A stretch of 64,000 nucleotides of DNA from Norana najaformis. Taxonomy: Eukaryota > Annelida > Clitellata > Crassiclitellata > Hormogastridae. Every line of letters begins with the position of its first letter. Within the stretch, counting starts at the first letter, position 1. The notes below the pieces were generated by a model, which was not told where the DNA came from, made no database searches, and saw nothing but the letters and a program-made list of their open reading frames with translations. Of the stretch, positions 34,676-54,418 are shown piece by piece. Position numbers and translations under genes: made by a program. Location: NCBI GenBank assembly GCA_964023275.1, contig OZ029914.1, positions 48,500,530-48,564,529 of the forward strand, written 5' to 3'.

Positions 34676-37600
34676 GCAAGTTTTTTTATTGCATTCATCA
34701 TATTTTTCAATATATCCATGCTTTGTTCAGAGCAAACGCTTGAAAATTTTCTATGAATTCGTTAATTAAAATAAAGTTGATCCTATGTTCGCGAGATAAA
34801 TACTCGAACATTTTATGTAGTTCTGAGTTTTCTGCGCTTCATGCGAACATTCATTTATTAAACCGCTATGTGCGTTCATTATAAGTCATATTCGAGTTTA
34901 GCCTCTGCATGGTCTGTAGGAAACGCCATATGTCTAGACTGTGCTGCTGAATTTTTCAACAAGTCTTGCTGTGAACTGAAGTCTTATATGTAACTAATAA
35001 TCCAAATTTTTAATTTCAGTTGCAAGCTCAACATTGGTTGAATTTCCTGAGAATGCGGTCATCTCGGAACACGAATCGTCCAAAACGATTGATATGGCGT
35101 GTAAATCGGATTCTCAGTCCAATTTGAGATGGTTTGTGCAGAAGAATCATGACTCGGAAAAAGAAACGTTGTACAATGGATACCATTTGCGTGCAGATGC
35201 AATATCCTATTGTACCGTTCTAACAGATGAACCGGGGAAATACCACCTACGTCTCCAAAATACAGCCGAAGCTGCAAAAACGTACATTTGCTTGGAACCT
35301 GGAACCATAGTTGCAGTCAGCGCAGAATTCATCTGGCTAAGTATGATCAGTATCTTCTATTCATCTATTGACTAAATATTGCTGATTTATTAAGTCTACA
35401 TTATTTTCTAGAGTTGTTTGGTTAAACCATAGCTTAGATTTGATTAGGAGGCAATTAATATGGATGTTAGTTTGTATTTATTTTAGCTGTGTTGAATTGC
35501 ATCGTTAAATAAGACATTCATTGAACGGGACTTTGTGAATAAAATGTGGCACTTGGATATATTTGGATACTTTAAACAATCCCGCTTTTCTGATACAACG
35601 ATCACCTGGCAGCAAAAACGTCAAAGGTAACACACTTCTTTATACGCCTCAAAAAGAATTTCCTCACGAGCATTTATCTGGGGTAGAAAGATCTTTCGAA
35701 TAATGCATAGACATGACCAGAGCAATCCAACAAGGTGTGTTGTAGGCTATGTGGGAAGTATGTAACGCTAACATGAGTAGTGCGCTAAGGTTCAATATTT
35801 GGACCAATTCTGGGTCTCGTATGAATCATTGATGTTCTTCAGTGAACTAAAATTTTATGTTAATGCTATTTGCCTATGATACAAGATGTTTTTGTTTCTT
35901 TTTTAAAATATGGTGATTTAGTTCACAGCATTAACGTCGATTTAGATACATTGTCACAGTGGTAGGCTACACTGTAAACAGATTATCTTTAAACTTAGCA
36001 AAATCTACCTACTTTGTATTTTCGGAGAAATATTATCACTAGGCCTACTTTAGTTGTTAAGATTTCTAAAGTAAAGTTAAGCACAGCACATAAGATAGAA
36101 TGTTTTGGAGTTGTCGTAGACAAAAAAATGTAAATGGATTAGCCACAGCGAAAATTGAGAAAATATCTCGAAATTAATTGAAAGAATTTTTAAAATACAG
36201 CAGTTTCTTTGAGATCACGTTTTGAAAACTCTAAATTGTTTCTGAATTTCATTTTATCTGCGATACTGTACAACGGCTTGTGCTGGATGGTATCAAACAC
36301 AAGCGATCTCCAAACTTCAAAGGCTGCTCGAACTGCAACTCTAGTTGATTATCTACATGTACAGTAACGCAGTCATATCTTCTCATAAAAAAGTGCTGTA
36401 CTAAAATGGTGGAAGGTATCTACAAAACGCAAGTCCTAATATTTCAGAACCGACATCAGAACAGAAATCTTCCACCGACGTTGACTAATTTCTGTTGGCA
36501 AAATTTTCAAATTCATCACTTCAACACCTGATCAAAAGATAATTACCGTATTACAGTAGAATACTGTTTACATCATATACTCTGCAATAAAATTCAAAGG
36601 CCTAAATTATGAAATATCTCTGATATAACAAGGTAAAAATTTATCTTGGTTCAAAATTTGGTTTAAAGACAACTTGTTATAGATACACCAATGATTTGCT
36701 TACCAAAGAAGTTCTAAGCCTTAAAAACGGGGGAAATGTATATCACTTTGTCCGCTACTTATAAATTTTATCCATGCAACATTTCTTTCTTTTTTCGATA
36801 TTGGTTTTTTATAATTAAAATTTATCACCTTATAAATCATCTCTGAACAGTTTCTTATTTAAATTTCCAGTTCACAAAAATGAAATTATCTGCAGCAATC
36901 TATTTCTCTTTGACTGTTTTACACAGCCAACGTTGAAACTCCCATAGCACCAAAATCATCGCTAAGCTCTATTTTAGCAATTTCACACCTTTCCAAGCCT
37001 GCTATCCTTAGCGACCTTTGTTCCTGTGCTTTCTTTAGACAGGCAAGAATCAGCATTCCCTGTCCTTCGCTAAAATAATCATCATATTCGCAGGGGTGCT
37101 TTCACGTAAACCAATCCACCCCGTATCTGGCCGTTACTAAAATGCGCTGACACTAACTTGTTACTTTTATCTAAGACCGGTTATCACGTATTGTAGTTAA
37201 GCAATTATCTGTGTTTTAAGCATGTGACCAGGATGACTAAATAAGCTGGAATAGCTTCATCTGTTTGTTGGAGTATCATTCTACTGTTTAACTGCATCTT
37301 ATTTTAATAGCTGCTAAAATGTTCCAATGAAAGATTCAAATTGACTGATTGATTCAAACTCAGGTGATCTAATATGTAACGACAGTTCGACTAAAGACCT
37401 TCTTAATCTGACGTGTAGCCTTGAATTCCGGGGAAACTGGGCTCCTACGATGGAATGGAAGGAAGACAGCAGCGATGACGAGAAAGTCCTTTCACTTGGA
37501 GTCAACGCTGTCACATTTCCTAATCAACGTGTAACCAGTACATTGGTTATGACTGCGCAGGATGGTAGCAGAAACTACACCTGCACAACAAAATTCAACA

Positions 37601-39821
37601 TCAGTGGAAAGCCTCCTCATACAACAGCAAGAAACGTCCCTGACTATAATCGAATATGGATGTTTTCAGTGTTGTCGAAGTCCCAAGGTCTCTTGGGTCA
37701 ATTTAATCAACCACTTTGCTTTTTTCGTCATATAAATAAAATTATTCTTGCTGATAGTTGGGACGGTGTAATGTTATGCATTGCACTCAGACACGCAAAG
37801 ATCCAATACAGTGGGACCAATAACAATGCACTATTCTGTCCGTAAACATATATATATGTGGAGTTTTGTATAGCTCACTTCAAGAACCTCTTACAGGCGT
37901 TTGTAAATAATATCAGATCTAAAAGGTGCGTCTTAGGATTCGCAACCGCGGGACACAAGTCAGAAGCAAATTAATGCAGTCAAAAGTGTGTGTGGCGTAA
38001 TCATACGAACCAATGAAAAAAGTATATATCATCATAGTGTAGTATGGTGTTTTGTTTAGTTTACGTAACATCCCTTGCATTGCTCCCTTGGACTGCACAT
38101 TTCATTGCTTAATTTGTTATATAGCGCCCATTAGAAAAAATTACAAAGGTTCTGTGGAGACAGACTTAGGCCAATTCTTAACCATTTAAGGGTCTGCATA
38201 GTTGGAATGTCTAGGATATGTGTACAGCAGTTGAGTGTTTTTTCCAAATCCCATGAGAGAAAATAAAAAACACAAAGGTTCAAGCAAACAATAATTAATC
38301 AAAAACCCGTGTGTTAATATAGTACTAGTCCAAAATGGTAACCAGGCACCATAAACGGGAAGTTCGAAAATATTACTGGATTTGTTCTTTATGTGTTGTA
38401 GACAAATTATCGCCAACATTGAACGCAGCAACTGCAACTATAGTTTCGGTGGTAATCGCAGCAATTGTAATTCCGCTTGTAGTCTTATTCATTCGCAGAA
38501 AAAACACGAGAGGTAGGGCTATGCAATGGATCATAACTCAAGAACCACTTTGAATAGAACAGATTCACTTTCAATCAATATATATATATAATCAGTGGGG
38601 CACGACAGCCTGATTACTATGCCCGGGTTATAACTTGGGGAGTACCGGTTCAAGCCTACTGTGAGACGTTTACTATGTAAACCATCTCAAGTAGAGACCT
38701 TGAGAAATTTCTTCATTCACAATTGCTCACGCCATTGACTGATGCTTAGTTATCAGAGAGTGATGGCTTATAAATACAGAAGTAATAATTATGGTGATGA
38801 TAATGATAATAAAAATAATAAACATAGTAATAACAATAAAAATACTAATAATTAATATTTCATCCTGAATAGGATTTGTTTATTAATGATCCCAACGCTC
38901 TTAGTTCTGTTCACAAATTTGACTTTTGCAATACGTAGGCCTATCTCTTTAGAAAATTAATCATTGATCTCATTGATCTAACACAAACAATAGATCAGTC
39001 TAACATTTACATTTCTGTTTCTAGTCAATATCATAGTAATATGATATACTTGCTTCTGCGATATCATATTAGAAGACTGCAAATGATATGCGATCCGTTA
39101 CCTGACCAGAAATATTTGCTTATGGTCTATAATTTGGTCCTAAATGATCTTTCAATCATATGCATGTTTTCATATCTTCATACAATTTGCACTTGCAATG
39201 TATCAGTAAAATTCATATGTATCCAATATGCTGTAATTTCGTTAAACGCGAGTACTATCTTTTATAAATTACGAAATCAAATTTTACCATTCGCACAGAA
39301 TACAAAAATTTCATTTTTATATTATTACTTTTTCAGATTGCATTTAAACTTGATCTGGTTCTACGTGCGTGCAAGACTTTGCCAATGCAGACTTTTTAAC
39401 CTGTTAGAACATTAATCGTTGTTCTTAACAGAATATCATCATTGAGACCTGTGTAGACCGCCTTCGAAAGCTACTTAGATCAATAATTAATTTATATTAC
39501 ATTACAGCATGCTATTTACTATTTGTGTAAGATTGGACTCTTTTAGGCAATTCAATGAAACCTAGAAACTCCCACGAATCGTCGACTCAAGGGCAAGACT
39601 ATGAAATGGTCGATGAATTAATTGTGCAGCCTGAAGACTCAGGAAATCCGCCTATAGCCCAAAGCACAGCAATTGAAGAAGACGCCAACGATCAGTCAGC
39701 AGAAAACATCGACTCTGAAGGTTACTGCTCACTGAAACACAGCTCATCTGCCACTTTCGTACAACCAGCAGTGTACTCTCGGTTACACATATACGTCAAC
39801 ACAAGGTCCAACGACGACTAA
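34594..39821 (+). CDS. IgSF receptor gene C: two Ig domains, TM, YxxL-type tail
   Basis: Five exons: 34594-34675, 35020-35340, 37364-37687, 38402-38512, 39547-39821. They sum to 1113 nt in one frame, giving 370 aa. Layout: signal peptide (FHVFISCLVALILIL), a divergent V-type Ig, a second Ig of the FRGNWAPTMEW type, TM helix, tail. The third Ig present in A and B is absent. The tail is almost the gene B tail: YEMV, YCSL, 13 residues, YSRL, YVNT. Exon 1 depends on a GC donor (TTAG|GCAAGT). Upstream in-frame ATGs at 34549 and 34579 are alternative starts. The end of exon 3 is a best guess from phase. Confidence 0.72.
35020..35340 (+). CDS. Gene C exon 2: divergent V-type Ig domain
   Basis: Phase 1-1, acceptor TTTCAG, donor CTAA|GTATGA. 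It encodes TIDMACKSD, LRWFVQK, YHLRLQNTAEAAKTYIC and AEFIWL. Both Ig cysteines and the core Trp are present, but the sequence is far from the A/B V domain. Confidence 0.85.
37364..37687 (+). CDS. Gene C exon 3: second Ig-like domain
   Basis: Acceptor ACTCAG, phase 1. It encodes DLICNDSS, LLNLTCSLEFRGNWAPTMEW, TSTLVMTAQDGSRNYTC and VPDYNRIWMF. The donor is placed at CAAG|GTCTCT because it keeps phase 1; the reading frame itself runs on to 37845. Confidence 0.8.
38402..38512 (+). CDS. Gene C exon 4: transmembrane segment
   Basis: Phase 1-1, acceptor GTTGTAG, donor AGAG|GTAGGG. It encodes a short stalk and the helix ATIVSVVIAAIVIPLVVLFI, followed by basic RRKNTR. Confidence 0.85.
38595..38790 (+). 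mobile_element. tRNA-derived SINE copy
   Basis: Contains a B-box-like GGTTCAAGCC, then GTAGAGACCTTGAGAAATTTCTTCATTCACAATTGCT-type 3' body and GACTGATGCTTAGT, shared with copies at 49588-49772, 58370-58485, 62085-62205 and 63391-63557. Confidence 0.7.
39547..39821 (+). CDS. Gene C last exon: cytoplasmic tail
   Basis: Acceptor TTTTAG, phase 1, ending TAA. It encodes NSMKPRNSHESSTQGQDYEMV, EGYCSL, AVYSRL and YVNTRSNDD. Most differences from gene B are single substitutions outside the tyrosine motifs, except YCSL for YCPL. Confidence 0.9.
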
Positions 39822-39947
39822 ACTACTTAAACCAAAAGCCACGGAATTTATGTCACTCGGAAGTATTGCATGGTAAAGTCAGCCATTGAACTTTACGCTT
39901 CGGTTTAAGTGTAAGAAAAACACGAGTGGACTGCCTTTAACGCCAAT

Positions 39948-39953
39948 AATAAA
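39948..39953 (+). terminator. AATAAA poly(A) signal of gene C
   Basis: AATAAA 127 bp after the gene C stop, in sequence shared with gene B. Confidence 0.5.
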
Positions 39954-42189
39954 GAGAAACTACTATTACGACTTTCAGCTGTGTCGAAATGTTGCTGACT
40001 GTTTGTTCGTATTGAGGTAGTCCAATAAGAATGAATTTTAAAGAGACACTTAAATAACTGTTTTATAATTTAGGTCTACCACATTACAACAGCGATGATC
40101 AAAAGTGTAGAAAAGCCAAAAAGGACAGTTTTTAATATGAGAAAATGAACATGAAGTTGAAAAGAAGAAAACACTATTTTCTCGTTCATTATGCTACATG
40201 ACTTGTTACTAAAATGGTACTTAAATATTTCAGATCACACTCACTGCAAAGTTACCAAACACACACAGTTAATTTTTGGTCACTGTTAGTATAACCTTTC
40301 TGCGTTTATGATTTTGTGTTAGTGAGCCATTATGATTCACAATATTGAAATGCATCTGAAAGTAGATTACATGCATCGATTCACTCACTAAGACAAATAA
40401 ATAGCGAGATGAAAGACTAATGAGAGAGACATGCACCCATGGGATTGATTATGGTAAAAGCTGTTGGAAAGTGACCAAAATCAGATGGTTCCCCTAGTTG
40501 AAATAAAGCTAGTCAAACAGCCTAGCCATAATCTTTTAACTTCAATCGTCCGACCGCGGAACCATAGAGTGGTCACCACGTCTTTCTCTTCAGGATCCTG
40601 GATTTATTATTTTCATAAATGAAATAATGGCAGCAATAAGCTTTGGCTAAAATGAAACTAGAATTTTGCATTAGCACTAGTCATGTTACCCTGCAAAAAC
40701 AAAAACGTTGAAACAACGATTATGAATTCTCCTAAGCAGAATCAGCTCGAAATGCAAAATTAATTGATAGGACCTAATGTTTGAGTGTATAGGTTTGATG
40801 TACATACAACGATTTCTCTTCGTGTGAATGTGTACACCATAATAGGCTATATTCTAAGCAATATATAAAGTACCATTATCTTGCACGCTAGCATAACCGC
40901 ATAAAGTTTTCCGACAAGCTACAAATACTGACCTATTTTTTAAACTTCCTTTTATTACACCATAATTCATTTTGAGGTTATAGTAATTTCACATAGGCAC
41001 AGCAACTTAGCTAAATAAAAACATCATATATGTATGGTTATAAAATGAAGACATTCTCTTTGAAGATTTCTAAAGTAGCACTGTCTTGGTAAGTTATCAT
41101 TTGCGCATAAAGTATTTCATTTGCACAAATGACATTTCAAAAACAATTATTTAATCCTCACAAGAGCATATTCCTCGAGTCTAATCTAAAACATGAGTTT
41201 TATTCTAAAGCAAACTATTTGACTAATAGTACATAATATTATACAAAATGCAAAGATTAGGTCAGTTTTGTATTTATCTATAAATTATCTGCAAATAATA
41301 ACAGAAGCAAAACATTCCAGGTTTAGCTGTAAGCGAAATCCGCCGTTCTAGTTTTATTCAAGCGACTATTTTAATATCAAAACATAGCAGTCTCCATCTG
41401 TCGAAGACGATAGCCATCGGTTAGTATATTACTTTAAGAACGGATACCTTGATAGTTGCTGTCAGTTATCAACATCATTAATAAAACAACATAGTTAATT
41501 ATGCAGCCGTGACAATCTTTAACTTTTAGTTAAGCGTTTATTAAATAATTAATTAAATTAATTAATTAATTTATTTATTTAGCTAAACACTTATTATGCG
41601 CCACAGCAGTAAATCTGAATCTGAGGCGCGGGTGTTTGTTTGCAATGGGTCAAGATGGCATATTACAAAAAATTATTAAATTCAGAAATAGAGATATCAG
41701 GCTAATAGTCTGCAAAACAACAAGTAACACCAATACTACCAAATCTTTGATGTCATACTTTCGTAAACCCTTTCGGGGCTACTGATATAACCTTTTTGAT
41801 TTGAGCGCGTTCTCGCTCATTTGTGTCACGTGCTCGCTTCTCCTATAGTCTACCAGGAACGATTTATGATGGGTACGAAGCGACATTTTATTAAAGCTCG
41901 AGGACACAAAGTCAGAGTTACGATCTGAAAAGTTCTTCTCAGCTGGCGTTAGCTGATATGTTCTGTCTGATCTCTTCTTAATCTGCTGGCGATCTTAATC
42001 TCTGTAAAATCCCCTTGCTCCGACGAGCAGCATTTATAAAACCGAGTCGGCCGAACATGAGACCCTTCTTCCAATTTATAGAGGTTTCTATTGACGTCCA
42101 TTCGCTTTAACGATTCATTGTCTAATCCCCTTTACGTCCATCGCTGTGAGAGTCTGAGGGGGTTAATATCATTGTCCCAAACATGCGCA

Positions 42190-43690
42190 CAGGTTCTTAA
42201 AGTTATGGACCAAAGATTGAAATTAGCAATTTGTCCAACTTTGTAGAAAATTTGATGGTGTATATTGCTGGCTTCGCTGTTCGCAAGTTAAGAAAACATC
42301 CTTCTTGCAATGATTGTAGCAATGCCCTGTTTTGGAACAAATGTGGTGATGAACCGTTTCCTACAGATTTTGGACTTCTGGAGACCGTCGAGGTCTCATG
42401 TGACCTTCTAACGATGCTGTAACGCTTTGCAAATCTAGCAAGTTACATTTCAGAAGTAAGACGGTTCCAAAAGTCCAACCAGTAATTGCTACAAGTCTGG
42501 AAACTGTTCTAACTACATATGTAGTTCGATATTTCATTAAGAGCAACATCTTTTCTGCACTAATGGACCATTCCACTGGGCTAATCCAGTTAGGGATCAC
42601 CGAAATCTGTGGATGATGACAGCCAATTGTTGAAGAATATCTCTACTGTCGTCTGCACCACCAGGGCAAATGCTTCACAATAAGCGTTCATAAACAATGC
42701 AAGTGATCCAAATCAAATTAAACTGATTTTTAGTGGACAGTAAAATGTCTGGTATTTCACTGATCTGTTACTACTTAGGATATTAATACCTAATAACAAT
42801 GTTACTGTTTGATCCAATTATTTTGCTTGCATATTTGTCACAGTTTTATTACAAATCTCAGTATGCATTCAATTTTATATCTTCCATGCCATTCCTTCTC
42901 AGTTAGCAGATGAACTGCAAACAGTCACGCAGATGCAAGTAGTAATAGTAGTTACAATGTTTAACGACATCTTATGGCATCAAAGGCCGTTGACGTTGCT
43001 CTCTTCCTTTATCCAGGCTTAGGACTGGCACTACCCGAGTGGCGGAGTTTCAGATGGAAGCCAGATGGATACCAGCCACTCGGATACCAGCTTCTCAGAT
43101 ATGTGCAAGCTTCACAGAAACTCAGTCACACAGATAACAGATATCTGTGAAGTCCAAGCACGATGTGTGATAATATTAATTATTGAAAAGCCATATGTAT
43201 AGACTGGAACGAAATGATGCCCATACATAAGGTTGTTGATTTAATAAAAAAAGAAATAAGTACGCATTCAAATTCTTGTGAAATCGAGACAATTTCGGTC
43301 GTGCAGATTGGTGTCTTTGCCTTTGCATGTATGTATGAACATGGAAATTTGCGCAGCATCCTTTAAGAACCTACGGGCTATGAATCCGTGCATCTGCGAA
43401 AGTTAGGAGGCGGAATGATAGGCTTTATAAAAAGTTGGTGTATAATGGAAGTTGGTGTATAATGGATCAGTTATGACAAAATGAAACCTAATATAATCCA
43501 ATGACTTCTAAAATGGCAATATGTAGCCATAACTAGGCAGCTTTCAACTTGTCACGCCGTTTAGTGGCCAATGTGTTTCAGGCCGAAACGATGCTGAGAT
43601 GTGGTTTGCCCGTTAAACACAAGCGACAGTTTAAAGCTGGTATAAAAATGCCATTAATGTTTTACCATAAATACATCTTATTGTTTCGAT
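42190..43690. other. Intergenic, no recognised gene
   Basis: AT-rich sequence with a short local tandem (AAGTTGGTGTATAATGG twice near 43433-43465). No domain-bearing frame. Confidence 0.4.
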
Positions 43691-43699
43691 TGATAATAT

Positions 43700-44165
43700 T
43701 CTAATAGAATCTAATGACTTCATTAGCGCCGTTATCATAATGCCCAAGTCGTCAGTCGATGGTCGTTTCAAGTAAAAATCGCAGTTATGTTCCGTTGGAG
43801 AAGCCGGATGGAATTCCGATGAGTCAGAGAAACCTGAATCCAGGCTACGGTTGGTAAGCAAGTAGAAAGAGATAAGAAGCAAAAACAACGGCCATCGATT
43901 GATTTAACTTCTCTCTGTCTGTCTCTCTCTCTCTCTATCTCTCTGTCTTTCTCTGCCTCTATCCCTCTGTCTCTCTCTGTCTCCGTTTCTGTTTCTGTCT
44001 CTGTCTCTCTCCCCTGCTTCTTCTTCGAGGCTAAAGTGATACTGGACCACATGGACCAGAGTCGTCTAGAAGGATCTGACATGGACCAGAGTCGTCTAGA
44101 AGGATCTGACAGCCCTAAAATCGACCTTCATTCAGCATGGAATAACTGAACTTCTACCCTACAGC
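43700..44165 (-). mobile_element. LINE 3' fragment with CT-rich expansion
   Basis: The stretch TAGCGCCGTTATCATAATG... to AATCCAGGCTACGGTTGG matches 10590-10720 (minus-strand LINE end). It is interrupted by a (CTCTGT)n-like tract at about 43908-44010 and a 32-bp direct duplication (GACATGGACCAGAGTCGTCT...) at about 44045-44110. Confidence 0.55.
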
Positions 44166-44738
44166 TAAACCACCCCTAGTCGGAAACACTGTCCTATAGC
44201 CTTATACCGTGGTCTAAAAATTCCCAGTAGCATATCAGTTTATCGTCATCATCAGCAATACATTGGCAGAATAAATTTCCCAGCCACTTCCTAGACAGGC
44301 GTGAGGTAGACGACACATAGTCTCTTGCCTCCTGCTGTAGTCTCAATTGCATCAGCTACGAAGATTTCATTATGGGAAAGTTGTATAGCTTCCGAAATTA
44401 ACATTGGCTTTTGGTCCGCCTATTTGGCCCACAGCTAAATTACCCGAACTTAGCTAGACTAGACTAATCTAGAAAACAGCCTCACATGCTATACAAACAA
44501 GTAAAATGCTCTATGCAATTAGCAACAATTAGATTTATCATTGTGAAGGACGCTTGCCTGCAGAGCCAGTAGGCCAAACATCGTAGTGTCAGCAACTAGT
44601 CTAGTCTAGCCTAGCCTAGGTTTTAGACTAGTGTACTGTTTGACCTGGTTTACCATAAATGCAGTAGCTTTTGTTCATTAATGATGTAGATTTGGTTACT
44701 AGAATAAATTGCTTGTGAATAAACTGCCGGGTAGCAAA

Positions 44739-52821
<8,083 letters not shown>

Positions 52822-52856
52822 CTTACAGACACTGTGCCATTTTACTTTCTGGCCGA

Positions 52857-52892
52857 AATAAAGTACCACCATCACTTTCTGGTCTAAATAAA
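52857..52892 (+). terminator. Two tandem AATAAA signals of gene D
   Basis: AATAAA at 52857-52862 and again at 52887-52892, within a 30-bp direct duplication (CACTTTCTGG...AAATAAAGTAC), starting 36 bp after the stop. Confidence 0.55.
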
Positions 52893-53029
52893 GTACTCCC
52901 GATATAATAATTTGAGAGCAACAGTTTTCATGGTGCAATTGTTAATAGGTGTAGCATCCAGTACAACTGATGGGAATATGGTGTAATGAACTGAGGAGAA
53001 GATACTTTATTAAACACCTGTATTTTTAC

Positions 53030-53640
53030 AATTACAAACGATGAAGTACATACGACAGCCAATGAAGTTCACGAAGGCGATCTAATGCCTTTGATGAAGA
53101 AGAACACGAAACAACCCTAGAAAGAGAGTATTGAATCCTCTGGAGCTTTTTTACATTAAGAGAAGCTATACCATATAACACTGCATTTGCATAGTCTAAT
53201 CGAGAACTAACAAGTGCACATCCACTGTTTTAACCATATAATTTTTGACTAATGAGTCAGAGCAAAGGCGTCGATCAGTAGTAAACATTGGAGGGGCCCG
53301 GGCCTATAGTGGGGGTCTGGGTGCAACGCCACTGTCGGATTCCAGAGGCAAAGCCCTTGGTATGGGGTCAAGAATAGGCCTAATGCAGGAAGAATGAGAA
53401 CTTTATCGGTCCATAGTTGCCTTTTACTGATTTTACAGTAAAAAATTGCTGGAGTCCAACCAATGGCCGAACCCTTATGCTCAAAATATTGCCGGGCCCC
53501 GGGGCCACCTGTATGATCGACGCCTCTGAGTCAGAGAATATCTGAAATGACAAAATGCCTTGATGCGGTAGAAACAAGATCTGCAAATCGAAGATACGTG
53601 TGAAGTCATAGTGAACGATTAGATTAAGCTCAGATGCAAT
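53030..53640 (-). mobile_element. Decayed LINE fragment interrupted by a hAT-type MITE
   Basis: The minus strand encodes SRLDYANAVLYGIASLNVKKLQRIQ, then ALDRLRELHWL, the standard block order in CR1/L2-like RTs. The fragment is split by the 266-bp insertion at 53263-53528. Confidence 0.7.
53263..53528. mobile_element. hAT-type MITE with 8-bp target duplication
   Basis: Ends are CAAAGGCGTCGATCA (left) and, reverse-complemented, CAGAGGCGTCGATCA (right). AGTCAGAG stands on both sides (53255-53262 and 53529-53536), a perfect 8-bp duplication. The CAGAG terminus and 8-bp duplication fit hAT. GC-rich, 266 bp, no ORF. Confidence 0.85.
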
Positions 53641-53649
53641 CTCTGCGCA

Positions 53650-53865
53650 GGTCTTTCACTCAAAACTGAAAATAGTTCTCTTCCACAAATCCTACCCTAA
53701 TTCCTTCTCTTCTCCTTATCTGTCTCGTCGCTCCATTTCCAAACACTATAGCCGTCTGCCTAACCCTTGGAAATTAACCTGGAACCGGTGAATAAGCTGG
53801 TTCCCGCGACTTGGCTTTCTTTGGGCGCTATCAAATCTACAGTTTACGATTACGATTACGAAGAG
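53650..53865 (+). mobile_element. LINE 3' end with ATTACG tail
   Basis: Carries GGTCTTTCACTCAAAACTG (FHSKLK remnant), AACCTGGAACCGGTGAATAAGC (with an internal deletion), GGGCGCTATCAAATCTACAG and three ATTACG units. Confidence 0.7.
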
Positions 53866-54418
53866 GTGGAGGGAAGAAGACCAGACGACTTCTCAGAACT
53901 TTCGCTAATCCACAGTTCAGCTATTGGCTTGATTGTTACAAATGCTCCGGTTCAAGGTTATTTACTAGCATAAACGGTTTAGAGATGGAACCTTTATATT
54001 TCGTTCTCATTATTCACTGAATTTGGTGCTGCCTTTAATGCTGTGAATTGTGGAGTAAGCCTCAGTCACAAAGATTTTTCGCCTTTGAGCGTTTTTTGAG
54101 CAATACTGTAAATTTTTTTACTTCGGTATGCTCTTTATAAACGTGTCCTCTTGTGACCAATTTTGTGGTTTCTTTAGCGCTGTGGTTTGCCGATATTGAA
54201 GGTTTGTAGTAAAAATTGGGAAATATTAAAGTATCGTTGTTTTTCGATGTTTTCCGAATAACTGCGGTAAACCCACGTTTTAATAGTTAGATTTAGTGGT
54301 GCTGCACGCTGTTGAAGATCTATCATCAGGTACAATTTCATGCGGTTTGGTACCTATGGGATAAAGCTGAGTCATACCGTTATTTATGATAAATTTGGTA
54401 ATTTTAAAATCGGTTTAA

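Larger units (their letters stand above)
39340..42185 (+). repeat. Segmental duplication, copy 2 (gene C tail and 3' flank)
   Basis: Partner of 27730-30770. Similarity covers the tail exon and extends through the 3' flank to the GTCGGCCGAACATGAGACCC region and a little beyond. It lacks the LINE relic present in copy 1. Confidence 0.85.

Noticed and set aside
37688..37845. Coding extension of gene C exon 3 to the stop at 37845
   Set aside because: The open frame continues by chance past the Ig domain with no Ig, stalk or membrane features. A phase 1 donor at 37687 connects to the TM exon. A truncated secreted form ending here remains conceivable.
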